28,435 nucleotides of DNA from JANXQE01 sp035651635 (GTDB lineage Bacteria > Verrucomicrobiota > Verrucomicrobiia > Limisphaerales > UBA8199): the NCBI GenBank assembly GCA_035651635.1, contig DASRFK010000044.1, positions 1-28,435 of the forward strand. The letters run 5' to 3'. This document shows, piece after piece, positions 14,202-22,534 of this stretch. Position numbers and translations under genes: made by a program. The notes under the pieces are model-generated. The model was not told the origin of the DNA and did not search any database. It worked only from the letters and a program-made list of their open reading frames with translations. Position 1 is the first letter of the stretch. Each line of letters opens with the position of its first letter.

Positions 14202-14882
14202 TCAGGGTGTCGTGGAATGACCGGCCTGGTGCGTTTGATCGATGAACAGCGCGGCAGCTTGTGAGCGACGAGACAGGTTGAGCTTCTCCATGGCATTGCT
14301 CAAATAATTTTTTACCGTTTTATCGCTCAGGCCCAACTCGCGGCCGATTTCCTTGTTGGTTTTGCCTTCGGCTACCAGCGCCACGACCCTTCGCTCCTGG
14401 GGTGAAAGGACATCCAGTTTGCTGCGCGAGTTCAGAATCGAGGGAGAGGAGATGCAGCTCATGACGCGGCGCGTAACCGCCGGGTCAAGAATCGATCGGC
14501 CGGCAGCCACATCCTGGATAGCTTGAACCAGGCGTTCACTGTGGATCTCTTTGAGCAGGTACCCGTCCGCGCCCGCAACGATGGCATCCACAATCAGGTT
14601 ATCGTCCGCGTAAGAAGTCAGGATGAGCACCTTCGTTTCCAGGCCGAGACGTTGGAGACGACGGCAGACTTCGAGGCCGCTGCCATCGGTGAGGCGCACA
14701 TCCAGCAGGACCAGGTCCGGTTTCAAGGTGGCCACCGATTCCACGGCCCCCGCAACCGTGCTCGATTCGCCGGCAATTTCGAATTGCGGATAAGCCTCGA
14801 GCAACGTCCGTAATCCGAGGCGCGTCACCTCGTGGTCGTCGACGAGCAACAAGCGAAGGGGCCTGGTCTCAGTCGCGTTCAT
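14202..14882 (-). CDS. NarL/FixJ-type response regulator
   Basis: 226-residue transcription regulator. The receiver domain (about residues 9-125) has the acidic pair D15-D16, phospho-acceptor D61 (LVLLDVRL), switch residue T89 or S90 (LILTSY) and K111 (YLLKE). The LuxR-type helix-turn-helix is at about 158-215 (LSPQERRVVALVAEGKTNKEI, LSDKTVKNYLSNAMEKLNLS). I chose the ATG at 14882 (MNATETR); a longer reading to 14960 lies inside the kinase gene. The start overlaps the kinase stop by 14 bp, so the pair is translationally coupled. DNA targets are unknown. The mreB promoter lies just downstream but appears independent. Confidence 0.93.
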   Translation of the reverse strand: MNATETRPLRLLLVDDHEVTRLGLRTLLEAYPQFEIAGESSTVAGAVESVATLKPDLVLLDVRLTDGSGLEVCRRLQRLGLETKVLILTSYADDNLIVDAIVAGADGYLLKEIHSERLVQAIQDVAAGRSILDPAVTRRVMSCISSPSILNSRSKLDVLSPQERRVVALVAEGKTNKEIGRELGLSDKTVKNYLSNAMEKLNLSRRSQAAALFIDQTHQAGHSTTP

Positions 14883-17193
14883 TGGGATTTCGCTGTGGCA
14901 CGGAAACCACGATACGGCACCCCTGCCCTGGTGCCGAGACAATTTGCAACTCGGCGCCAATCTCCCGTGCCCGAGCGGTCATGTTGCGCAGGCCGTGACC
15001 GGCCCCTCCGATCGCCTCGAGGTCAAAGCCTTGACCATTGTCCCGGATCTCGAGGCGCACGACGCCTGGCTGGTGATCGAGCGATACGACAATCCGGGTC
15101 GCCTGGGCATGGCGAAGACTATTGCTCATCGCCTCTTTGGAGATGTGAAGTAACTGCGTCGCTTGCGCGGAAGTCAGCCGGTTGGCCGCCACCGGGTCGA
15201 CCTCAATTTGGAACGGGGTTGGGGAGTCGCCGCTGGTCAAAGCCAGGGATTTCAAGGCCGTCTTGAACTCGCGCCCGTTGAGGACCTTGGGTTCCAGGCC
15301 CGTGAGAAAGCCTCGGACGCTGCGGATGGTATTGTTCAACGTGTGAATGGCCGTCAGGACGCGGCCTTCAGCTTGCTCAGGAGATTCGCGAATCACCCGC
15401 CGACAATCCTCGAGGTTAAGGCCGACCGCATAAATGGATTGGATGATGTCGTCGTGCAGATCGCGGCCGATTTGCTCGCGTTCTTCCATAGCACGACGCA
15501 GTTGCTGCTCGCCCTGGCGCATCTCCGCCTGCAAATTTGCCTGCACCTGGAGCACATGCAAAGTCTGTTGGCGTTTCTTTTGGCCGTAAACCAGCGACAG
15601 CAATAACCCGGCACCCGCCAGTGCCGCAATCGCGATGGCCACGCTCAGACCCGGGGCGGCCACCACCGGGACGGGCCGGGCAGTAATCTTTATGTCCTCA
15701 GGAGAACGCAGCAGCAAGGACATGATCGGCTCGATCCCCGAGTCGCGCGCGCCGGACCAGGGCACCCCAGTCAACCGCAGGCGGGATCCACGTTCGAGCT
15801 CGGGAAGCCCTCGGCTGCCGGGCAAATCCAAGAGCGCCATAAATAAGTGACCCTGAGATTCGAGCGCCAGAGCGGGGCTGTTGGAGACGGAGTTAGCCCA
15901 ATCCAGGAACGTTGCCTCAACTTGCACCAAGTCGTGCCCATGGCGCCCCTGAAGCAGAGCCTCTGCGGAAACAGAAACCGGCTGCGCGGGCTCATTCGTG
16001 CCAATGCTGCGAACGACCGCATCCTCGAGCCGCGCCGGCTGGAGCACAGGGCCGAGGAACCCCGTCGCTTCGACCGAACTGCCGGTGACAAGCTGTCCCA
16101 GGTGCTCTTTGGGCTGCAGCTCTACACTTCCGGTCGCGTCCTGCACAAACAAGGCGCGCCCCGGCCAACACAGAGTGACAGCGCCGGCGATGTGGACCCG
16201 ACCGACCCCGTCGATTCGCAGGTTTGGGTTTTTGAGGTCGTGGATTGCGACCGTCGGGGTTGAGAACCCGCCTGCCTCGCTTGCCCGCACGGCCACGATG
16301 TCTTGCAGGGAATTGGCGAAAATCTGGAACCCGGTCACTTGCCCCTGCTCGGTGCACTGAGCGCCGACTACGCCCCGCACGGCCACGGCCGCTCCTTCCA
16401 GGCGAGGGGGTCTGCGCTCGCGCAACCGGGGTACCCAAACGTTAAGTCTGTGGGGGGGCACGGCCAATTCGAGTTGGAGACCTTCACCGAGAACCTTCTG
16501 ATTGCGCACTACGCCTGTCAGCGACACCCATTGGGCGTCGAGGCCTCCGACGTAAATCTCGGCCAACGAAACCGTCCGCGGAACGGGTTGGGACCCGGGG
16601 CCAAGCAAACTCACTTGGGGCAAATCGATAATCGGACTATACCGCCCGCGATTGGTAAAACCGCTGACGACCACGCGGTGTCCCGGTTCGACCGGCACAG
16701 CGGCTGCGGCGGTGTAAACAAAGATACCGGCCGTCTCGTCCTGCACGAATAAGCCAATCCCCGGATCGTAGAACGTGACCGTTCCTTCGATTCTGACTGG
16801 GAGCCGGGACCGGATGTCATCGAGCGGCAAAGCCAGAATTTGGGCAGCGTTGGTGAGAACCGCGCTAGGAGTGGAGCTCGGTTCCGGGGGCGCCTCGCCT
16901 AACCCGCACAGACCAGATGCAAGCCACACTAAAAGCCCCAGCTGGGTCACGGCCTTTTGGGCGCTTCCCTGGTTTTGCTCGAGGGGAGCACGTGCGGCAA
17001 TCGAACGAAAGCCTGGGTGAAGGAGTTTCAAGCGCGGCAGAATTCTTATTCGAAGCCCAAGAGGGTTCAACCCTCTTTTTAGGCTCGCAATTATACGCGC
17101 CGCAGCCTCGGCAACCCGAAGACCTCCGTTGAGTCTGGATCGGCCCGCATGGGGAAGCCGGGTCTCCAGGTTCAACGCAAGGGAAGATCGCAC
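14869..17193 (-). CDS. Sensor histidine kinase with tandem OB-like sensor domains
   Basis: HisKA_3-type kinase, partner of the overlapping NarL-type regulator. The kinase half has RDLHDDIIQ (H580), the N-box HISKEAMSNSLRHA (683-696), RDNGQGF (717-723) and GHGLRNM (732-738). One membrane helix (about 512-536) precedes it. The sensor (about 118-500) shows repeated beta-barrel-like units, e.g. VRIEGTVTFYDPGIGLFVQD (133-152) and VHIAGAVTLCWPGRALFVQD (333-352), resembling tandem OB folds exported to the periplasm. The start is unresolved: the GTG at 17193 is the longest option, but a strong hairpin lies inside that extension (17059-17077). A TTG at 17031 or GTG at 16950 would place the hydrophobic stretch (83-98) nearer the N-terminus as a signal peptide. 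The ligand is unknown. Confidence 0.88.
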   Translation of the reverse strand: MRSSLALNLETRLPHAGRSRLNGGLRVAEAAARIIASLKRGLNPLGLRIRILPRLKLLHPGFRSIAARAPLEQNQGSAQKAVTQLGLLVWLASGLCGLGEAPPEPSSTPSAVLTNAAQILALPLDDIRSRLPVRIEGTVTFYDPGIGLFVQDETAGIFVYTAAAAVPVEPGHRVVVSGFTNRGRYSPIIDLPQVSLLGPGSQPVPRTVSLAEIYVGGLDAQWVSLTGVVRNQKVLGEGLQLELAVPPHRLNVWVPRLRERRPPRLEGAAVAVRGVVGAQCTEQGQVTGFQIFANSLQDIVAVRASEAGGFSTPTVAIHDLKNPNLRIDGVGRVHIAGAVTLCWPGRALFVQDATGSVELQPKEHLGQLVTGSSVEATGFLGPVLQPARLEDAVVRSIGTNEPAQPVSVSAEALLQGRHGHDLVQVEATFLDWANSVSNSPALALESQGHLFMALLDLPGSRGLPELERGSRLRLTGVPWSGARDSGIEPIMSLLLRSPEDIKITARPVPVVAAPGLSVAIAIAALAGAGLLLSLVYGQKKRQQTLHVLQVQANLQAEMRQGEQQLRRAMEEREQIGRDLHDDIIQSIYAVGLNLEDCRRVIRESPEQAEGRVLTAIHTLNNTIRSVRGFLTGLEPKVLNGREFKTALKSLALTSGDSPTPFQIEVDPVAANRLTSAQATQLLHISKEAMSNSLRHAQATRIVVSLDHQPGVVRLEIRDNGQGFDLEAIGGAGHGLRNMTARAREIGAELQIVSAPGQGCRIVVSVPQRNPNERD
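17059..17080 (+). terminator. Intrinsic-terminator-like hairpin, plus-strand sense
   Basis: AAGAGGGTT-C-AACCCTCTT (17059-17077) is a perfect inverted repeat, realistically a 7-bp stem with a TTCAA loop. On the plus strand it runs into a stretch of five Ts (17076-17080). No plus-strand gene ends here, so it may stop an antisense transcript. On the minus strand it lacks a T-run, but could weakly attenuate reading from 17224 into the kinase. Confidence 0.45.
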
Positions 17194-17223
17194 CTGGTCG
17201 ATATTTGGCCTTTTAACCAGCGT

Positions 17224-17862
17224 TTACAATTTGTCCGAAAGCGGCGAAACGTGCAATTCGCCTTGGGCGTCGCTGGCACGGAACGTAAGCATGACCGTAT
17301 TCAGTTGCCGGGAGGCCTCCTCGAACTTCTCGGGACTGCACGTAAGGCTGAATTGGAGCACCGAGGTGCGCGAAGGGATGAAGGCGAGCTTGCCACGACG
17401 AGCGGCGCCTCCCGCTCCTGTGAGTTGAATCTCGAAAGCCGGCCCCTGGCGGCCCTCTGCGAATGCGGAAAAGGTTCTCAAAATAGCCGCCCCTGGGAAA
17501 GTCTCCATTACTTTGGCCGAATACACGCCGGGGTTCAGTTCGCCACCATCCGCGGGCATGGGCCCTGCTAAACGGAAGGCGATTTGACAGCTGTAGTCGG
17601 CGGTGGCCATCGTGACCACCCGGCCGCTGCTCTGCTCGAGCTTGTAGCCGGCAGGAACGAGGAAAGCGAATTTTTCGGCGCCAATCGTCACGTAAACGCG
17701 GTCGGCAGGCAAAAGGCCGGGCCCTTCTTCATGATGCACTTGGGCGGTTACCGGAGGCGGATTGGTAATGCCGGAAAGATATCCAAAAGCGGATTGAGTA
17801 AAGCCAGGAGGAATGGCCAGCAGCAGCGCTGCCAGAAAAAAGGCAATCTTAGTTCCCCGCAT
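17224..17862 (-). CDS. Small secreted protein in the pilin/two-component operon
   Basis: 212 residues with a clear signal peptide (MRGTKIAFFLAALLLAIPPGF, cleavage near TQS-A). The mature domain shows alternating strands (RVYVTIGAEKFAFLVP, VVTMATADYSCQIAFRLAG, VLQFSLTCSPEKFEEA, TVMLTFRAS) and two cysteines, which could form a disulphide. The last strand pattern resembles small exported domains that measure or bind a ligand, but I cannot name a family. It starts inside the end of the pilX-like gene (14-bp overlap) and ends about 30 bp before the earliest possible kinase start, so it is co-transcribed with both. A role as accessory to the pilus-like complex or as a periplasmic partner of the kinase is only inference. 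Confidence 0.8.
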   Translation of the reverse strand: MRGTKIAFFLAALLLAIPPGFTQSAFGYLSGITNPPPVTAQVHHEEGPGLLPADRVYVTIGAEKFAFLVPAGYKLEQSSGRVVTMATADYSCQIAFRLAGPMPADGGELNPGVYSAKVMETFPGAAILRTFSAFAEGRQGPAFEIQLTGAGGAARRGKLAFIPSRTSVLQFSLTCSPEKFEEASRQLNTVMLTFRASDAQGELHVSPLSDKL

Positions 17863-19699
17863 AAGTCACGACCCCCGGCGGGGGGACGGCCCATTTACTG
17901 CGCAGGATCGCCCCGAGAATCGGGGTCCCTGGAGGAATCCTGGCCTGATTCATGAAATTGAGATCGAAGCTGAATTTCCGCGTTGGCGCGTAGTAATAGA
18001 CGCCGGGCGATTGAAACTGTGTCGTGGCACGCGAACTGGAGAACAGGTTGACCATCGACGTATTAATCGTCAGCACTACCGATGAGCTGCCATTGCCCCA
18101 GTCCTCGAGCAATCGAGGCAGATTCATCACCCCGCCGCTATAGGAATTGACGTCCGACCCGGTGGAGGGGACGTTGCCGGCCAGAATCGCGGCGTTGATG
18201 GTCGTGCTCACCGCTTTGGCTTTGCTGCCGCTGCCCAGACTCAAAGAGCTTTGCGAGTCGACCCAGTTCTTTGAAAGAATGGTCAGCGCGTCAGAAATGA
18301 GCGAAGCCGGAAAGGTGGCGCTGGTGTCAGTTGAGTTCTGCGCCCCGCTTGGGTTGTTATAATCGCCTTTGACGTACAAGGGATTGGGCGTCGCCACGGT
18401 AAAGCCGGTAGGCTGACCGGAGGGAGACATATTCGTGGGCACGATGCCGCCGTTGTACAGGCGCACGGACGGCAAGGTCGAACTATTTGAGGGCCGATTA
18501 TCGGCAACATACAAAATGTTCGGATAAGCGCCACTGTTGTAAACACCGGCGGCGTTGGGGAACTTCGTACTCACGATGGGATTGGTGACCAGCCAGGTTT
18601 TGAGCTTGCTCACATCAATATCGGTGGCAATCACCGTTTTATTCTCGCGCTGATCGGTGAAGGAGTTAGTCAGGGACAGGAAGGGGAAATTGCTCGTAAC
18701 CAGGGAATAGTTTGTCGACGTGTAAGGGGCCACCACGGTGAGCGGAAGTGGATCGCCGGAAGATGTTTTGAGCGTCCCGACCACCACCGAATTGCTGACC
18801 AGCAGCAAGACCTCGGCTTTGTTGTAGTACCGCTGCTGGCCCATGGCGGAATTGGGATCCTCGCCGGTCGGCGGCATGGCAATAATCTGGGCAACGGCGC
18901 TGGGACTATTATTGGTGCCAATGGGCAGAGTCAGAGTCTGAACGTTGGTGCTGTATCCGGGCGAACCATTGAAAGCAATGGTGCCAGTATAGTCGCCCGG
19001 GGTTTTGCCGAACCAGGCGGGCTGGGAGATGGTGCCGGAAGCGGTCACTGTGCTGTTGAAGGTAAGATTTGCGGAAGATCCATCGTAAATATTGGTATTG
19101 GAATGCGTCCGGCCGTTGACCGTGAACGGCGCGCACCACGTAAACTCCAGCAGCCCGTTATAAAAGATGGCGAACTGAAACACTGGAATTCCGTAGAGCT
19201 GGATATCCTGCTGGACGGCGCCCATCGGATTACTGGCCGAGTTGGATTGCTGGGCGTTGGATAAAACCCGGTACATTGTGACCCAACCGTTGAGGCCAGA
19301 GTATTGCGAGCCCAGCGAGCCCCAACTGGTGTTGGAAATGCTCTGCACGTACGTTTGGCCGACGTGACCCTGGGCATCCGAGAATTTGAAGTTGCTCCAA
19401 TAGGGATCGTCGGCGGAGGTCGGCGCAGTGACCCGGTAGGTTGCCAGGTCGTTGGTGATGTAGGTCAGGTTACCGGCCAGGTAATCGTGTTTCATACGGG
19501 AGACAACCTTTTCGGTCGCGGCCTCGGCGGCGTATTGGCTGGCGATGTAAACGTTGTTGCGGTTGTTCAGGCGCTCGATGGTAGACGTGCGGCTAAAACT
19601 GGCCACCAGAATGGTCAGAAACACCGCCATCAACACCATGACCATGAGTAGCGCGTAACCGCCCGCCGTCGGTCTAGCACCAGGAGAGTGGATTTTCAT
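17849..19699 (-). CDS. PilX-like pilus assembly/pseudopilin protein
   Basis: 616 residues. The N-terminus (RPTAGG-YALLMVMVLMAVFL, membrane helix at about 13-35) followed by SRTSTIERLNNRNN and QYAAEAATEKVVSRM matches the layout of PilX N-terminal proteins. The canonical Glu at +5 after the leader Gly is missing. The rest is a large exported, Ser/Thr/Asn-rich domain, with VNGRTHSNTNIYDGSS (about 190-205) typical of large minor-pilin-like proteins. It lies 2 bp after the pilW-like gene and overlaps the next gene by 14 bp. As with GspK or PilX, a large tip or priming subunit is plausible. No pilus ATPase, platform or secretin gene is present here. Confidence 0.75.
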   Translation of the reverse strand: MKIHSPGARPTAGGYALLMVMVLMAVFLTILVASFSRTSTIERLNNRNNVYIASQYAAEAATEKVVSRMKHDYLAGNLTYITNDLATYRVTAPTSADDPYWSNFKFSDAQGHVGQTYVQSISNTSWGSLGSQYSGLNGWVTMYRVLSNAQQSNSASNPMGAVQQDIQLYGIPVFQFAIFYNGLLEFTWCAPFTVNGRTHSNTNIYDGSSANLTFNSTVTASGTISQPAWFGKTPGDYTGTIAFNGSPGYSTNVQTLTLPIGTNNSPSAVAQIIAMPPTGEDPNSAMGQQRYYNKAEVLLLVSNSVVVGTLKTSSGDPLPLTVVAPYTSTNYSLVTSNFPFLSLTNSFTDQRENKTVIATDIDVSKLKTWLVTNPIVSTKFPNAAGVYNSGAYPNILYVADNRPSNSSTLPSVRLYNGGIVPTNMSPSGQPTGFTVATPNPLYVKGDYNNPSGAQNSTDTSATFPASLISDALTILSKNWVDSQSSLSLGSGSKAKAVSTTINAAILAGNVPSTGSDVNSYSGGVMNLPRLLEDWGNGSSSVVLTINTSMVNLFSSSRATTQFQSPGVYYYAPTRKFSFDLNFMNQARIPPGTPILGAILRSKWAVPPPGVVTYAGN

Positions 19700-19701
19700 G
19701 G

Positions 19702-20334
19702 TCAGTTGAAATTGTGCGAAGCAACCTTTAGCTGCATCCGGTAGTAATTGTAGAAGTAGTTCGGGCCCACCTTGGTCAGCGGATATTGGTACTGGCAGAA
19801 TTCCATTAGGGCGACGATCACGTACTTGAATTGCAGATCCGTCAAAGTCGTTCCGTCATAGCGCTCCGCGTGAAAACTCATGCTGCTGCCGGTGGAATTA
19901 GTGAGGCCATTGACGATCATCTTGCTGGTGCTCATCCCGTTGGTATAACGGTACAGGGCGCAGGCGTTCGTATCGAAAAAGTACACGATGTACGAATTGG
20001 TATCGGTCGTCTGATGCACTTTGAGGGCATTGCCCTGCTGATTGGTGGCGTTGCCGCAGGGCGTGAAGCCACTCTGATTGCCCGCGCCGATGTACCACAT
20101 CTTGGCTGACCGAATGTCGCCGCTCAACAGATCGAAGCCGCGCCGCGCCGAATCAGTTGCCCCCGCTTTGCTGTTGGCCAACTCATCGAGCCGGAAACAA
20201 AACATTCCGGTGTAGACCAACCCGACGACCAACAGGCTGAAAACCGCCATGGTAATCATCATCTCGTGGAGGGTCAGGCCCGCGTTATTTCGTGCTCGGC
20301 ACTTTTGCCTGATCGATAAACTCATGTTTCTCAT
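19702..20334 (-). CDS. PilW-like minor prepilin
   Basis: 210 residues from the ATG at 20334 (MRNMSLSIRQ), 4 bp after the upstream stop. The type IV prepilin motif is at residues 19-43: G19, then LTLHEMMITMAVFSLLVVGLV, with Glu at +5 of the mature protein. Prepilin peptidase would cut after G19. The C-terminal domain (about 165 residues) has Cys and aromatic residues and a Tyr-rich end (FCQYQYPL, YFYNYYRMQ). The domain is typical of minor pilins annotated PilW or prepilin-type N-terminal cleavage/methylation proteins. An extension upstream of 20334 overlaps the previous gene and is not needed. Confidence 0.82.
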   Translation of the reverse strand: MRNMSLSIRQKCRARNNAGLTLHEMMITMAVFSLLVVGLVYTGMFCFRLDELANSKAGATDSARRGFDLLSGDIRSAKMWYIGAGNQSGFTPCGNATNQQGNALKVHQTTDTNSYIVYFFDTNACALYRYTNGMSTSKMIVNGLTNSTGSSMSFHAERYDGTTLTDLQFKYVIVALMEFCQYQYPLTKVGPNYFYNYYRMQLKVASHNFN

Positions 20335-20338
20335 AGGA

Positions 20339-20857
20339 TCAATCCGGGGCGAAGAAATCAGCCACGGTGTTCGTATAATATTTGCACTTTCCGCCCCAAA
20401 TAAATGGCCAAGCCGTATCGACCTTGACCATGTAAATACTCGCGCCAATCGTATTGGTGATCGGGACGGAAATGATGGTCGTGTAGTTAGTGGCCCACAC
20501 GATGTTGGTCCCGTTGACCGGAAGATCTAATATCGCCGTCGTCACCGGTGGAACATTGGTTATTTCGTTCCGGGCTGGACTGGTGCTGATATCCCAACTG
20601 GCCGCCCGGGCCTGTTCGAGCTGCTGAATGGCCAAGGACTGAGCTGCCAGTGAGTAACCCGACCATTCGGCGCGGTAAGATGATTGGACGTAGGCATTGA
20701 TGATGCCGGAGAACATGATTGCGGCGATGGCCAGACTGATCAATACCTCAGCCAGGGTGAAGGCTTGCGCAGACCTGCCTAAGCGATTGAGTCGAAAACC
20801 TTGAACTTTGGGTTCTCCGTCCGGCCCCCCGCGTACGACTCTTCCGAGATACTTCAT
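20339..20857 (-). CDS. PilV-like minor prepilin
   Basis: 172 residues from the ATG at 20857 (MKYLGRVVRGG). The prepilin cleavage motif is QA-FTLAEVLISLAIAAIMFSG: cleavage after A32, Glu at +5, followed by a hydrophobic helix. The leader is long (32 residues) and basic. After the helix comes AAQSLAIQQLEQARAASW, the usual spine of PilV/GspI-type minor pilins, then a short beta domain. A longer frame upstream to 21190 has no conserved content and is rejected. This is the first gene of the run leading into the two-component system, and a 387-nt gap precedes it. Confidence 0.85.
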   Translation of the reverse strand: MKYLGRVVRGGPDGEPKVQGFRLNRLGRSAQAFTLAEVLISLAIAAIMFSGIINAYVQSSYRAEWSGYSLAAQSLAIQQLEQARAASWDISTSPARNEITNVPPVTTAILDLPVNGTNIVWATNYTTIISVPITNTIGASIYMVKVDTAWPFIWGGKCKYYTNTVADFFAPD

Positions 20858-21244
20858 GCCAAACACCTGGACCGATAGCACCTTTGTTGCCAGGCGGTTT
20901 GGAGGTGCCGATCTTGACCGAAAGGTGGTTACTCCTGTAGGTCCCAATAGCTCTACCAGGCTCTGGTGGATAGCCTGGCTGAAGAGTTTGACCAATTTGC
21001 GAACCGGTGTCCCCTTGACATGTCGTAATTTTGGGCATTTACAAGGCCAGCGGCTCCTTGGCGGGTGCTTTCGGCATATGGAGGACTTCCAGTCACTATC
21101 GATTGGCCAAAGCCCGCCCCGAGGTTGTAATCGGGGCGGGCCAGGATGGCTTTGAAACACACGCGGCCCGGAACCTAACGGCAACCGCATGCGATTTCGA
21201 AATCAGCACCCATCGTGCCAAACTAGGTCCTTTTGGACCTAGTT
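20858..21244 (-). other. Long untranslated region upstream of the prepilin operon
   Basis: No convincing gene lies here. On the minus strand it starts with the HDOD terminator (21244-21221), then a strong hairpin GCCCGCCCCGA-N8-TCGGGGCGGGC (21112-21141) followed by TTT, then a weaker CCAGGC-N11-GCCTGG (20956-20978). The promoter of the pilV operon must be in or before this stretch, but no clear -35/-10 pair was found. I looked for the c-di-GMP (GEMM) riboswitch core often found before pilin genes and did not find it. Confidence 0.5.
21221..21244 (-). terminator. Terminator hairpin after the HDOD gene
   Basis: AACTAGGTCC-TTTT-GGACCTAGTT is a perfect 10-bp stem with a 4-nt loop, beginning immediately after the TAA of the HDOD gene. 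On the minus strand it is followed by a short T-run (GTTTGG) only, so termination may be partial. Confidence 0.65.
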
Positions 21245-22534
21245 TTAATAGGTATGGATACTGTCCTCTTTGGGCGGAAGCCCGCAACCTTCTCGCCAGG
21301 CATCGGTTCGGCCGACCAGGCCCAAGCGCTCCAAATATCGCCGATCGGGCCGTTCAGCCAGGGTCGCGCTTTCCGCACCCTCGGCTTCATGGGCGAAAAC
21401 ATTTGCCACGTGCACCGCTGTAAGAACAGAGAAGTTTAGATCGCAGGAATGGCAAGGAACATGGTGCCAGGCGATGGCTTCGACGGCGGCCAGCGGGAGG
21501 TTCCATGCCGCGAGTAAAGAGCCGGCCAATTCCGCGTGCGTGGTGCCCAGAACGTCGAGTTCGGCGGCGCATTCCGTGATCCGTTTAGTGCGGTGGAATC
21601 GCTGCGCCGTGGCAAACATCTCCGGGACATTTGCCGCCAGTACCAGCTTGCCCACGTCGTGCAGTAAACCGGCGGTGAAAGCCAGATTGCTCTGATCGGG
21701 ATCGTCGGTCTCGAGCAGCATAATCCTCTGGGCCAGGCTGGCCACCCGCAGACTATGTTGCAACAGGTTCTCCGCCGAAAATCCGGGGCACGGCTTGTCA
21801 TCAAATTGTGAGAAAACACCGGAGATTAAAATCAATCCCCGGGTCCGAACCGCTCCCAGCAGCATCACTGCTTCACCGGGATCGTTGATTTGCCGGGACA
21901 AGCCAAAGAAAGCAGAGTTGATCACCTGCAGAAACTTGGCGCACATGATCGGGTCGCGGCGGACGTAATCGGCGACCTGTTCGAGCGACCCATCCGGCGA
22001 TTGAAGTTCCTTCGTCACTTCGGCGTGGACCCGCGGCAACATCGGCAACTTACGGATGCGGATGAGCAACCCTTTGACTGCGGCTTGTTCGGTCCACTCA
22101 TTGGTGCAGATGTTCCGCACCACCATCTCGGCGGCCAAAGCGCCGTCGGAAGCCGCCGGAACCAGTGGCAGCGATTGAGCCGGCGCGGCAAGCTTGCAGT
22201 TAACCAGGAGTGAAAAAGCGTACACTCCTGGAAAGTCATGCTCAACCTGACTCAAAAGCCTGGTCGGCTCAGGAACCGAATCGTGGATTACCAGGACGTC
22301 GTACTTGGAGGTTTGCAAGCAGCTGCCGGCTTGTGAGGCGTCAGGTACATGCCCGGCAGACCAGTTGGGACGAAGCTTCGACAGGCCACGGTTGAATTCG
22401 TTAAACCAGCCTCCCTCTCCACCCAGCAGCAAAATGCGCTTGGTGCACGGCAGGGCACTCATGCAGTCAAATCCTTGGGAAACACCGTTTTGTGTACACG
22501 GCGCGGTTTCCCGACTCTGTGATTTGTCGGACAT
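21245..22534 (-). CDS. HDOD-domain signalling protein
   Basis: 429 residues. The N-terminal part (about 31-130) looks like a degenerate receiver-type domain: KRILLLGG at the first strand and YDVLVIHDSV at the third, but without the usual acidic pair. The HDOD domain (about 155-360) starts RKLPMLPRVHAEVTKELQSP and keeps HD-like residues: H260, HD at 292-293 (GLLHDVGKLVL), H333 and HH at 357-358. HDOD proteins are found in chemotaxis, motility and c-di-GMP-linked signalling, usually without proven enzyme activity. It precedes the prepilin operon on the same strand but is separated by a terminator hairpin. TGAGGCG, 8-10 bp before the ATG, is a fair ribosome site. Confidence 0.88.
   Translation of the reverse strand: MSDKSQSRETAPCTQNGVSQGFDCMSALPCTKRILLLGGEGGWFNEFNRGLSKLRPNWSAGHVPDASQAGSCLQTSKYDVLVIHDSVPEPTRLLSQVEHDFPGVYAFSLLVNCKLAAPAQSLPLVPAASDGALAAEMVVRNICTNEWTEQAAVKGLLIRIRKLPMLPRVHAEVTKELQSPDGSLEQVADYVRRDPIMCAKFLQVINSAFFGLSRQINDPGEAVMLLGAVRTRGLILISGVFSQFDDKPCPGFSAENLLQHSLRVASLAQRIMLLETDDPDQSNLAFTAGLLHDVGKLVLAANVPEMFATAQRFHRTKRITECAAELDVLGTTHAELAGSLLAAWNLPLAAVEAIAWHHVPCHSCDLNFSVLTAVHVANVFAHEAEGAESATLAERPDRRYLERLGLVGRTDAWREGCGLPPKEDSIHTY

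Noticed and set aside
20858..21190. Upstream extension of the pilV-like gene by 111 residues
   Set aside because: The extension contains a strong hairpin, is rich in Pro and Arg without conservation features, and puts the prepilin motif far from the N-terminus; ATG 20857 gives a normal prepilin.
20858..21244. c-di-GMP (GEMM) riboswitch before the prepilin operon
   Set aside because: Neither the GGGCAAACC nor the GACGCAAAGC core could be found on the minus strand.
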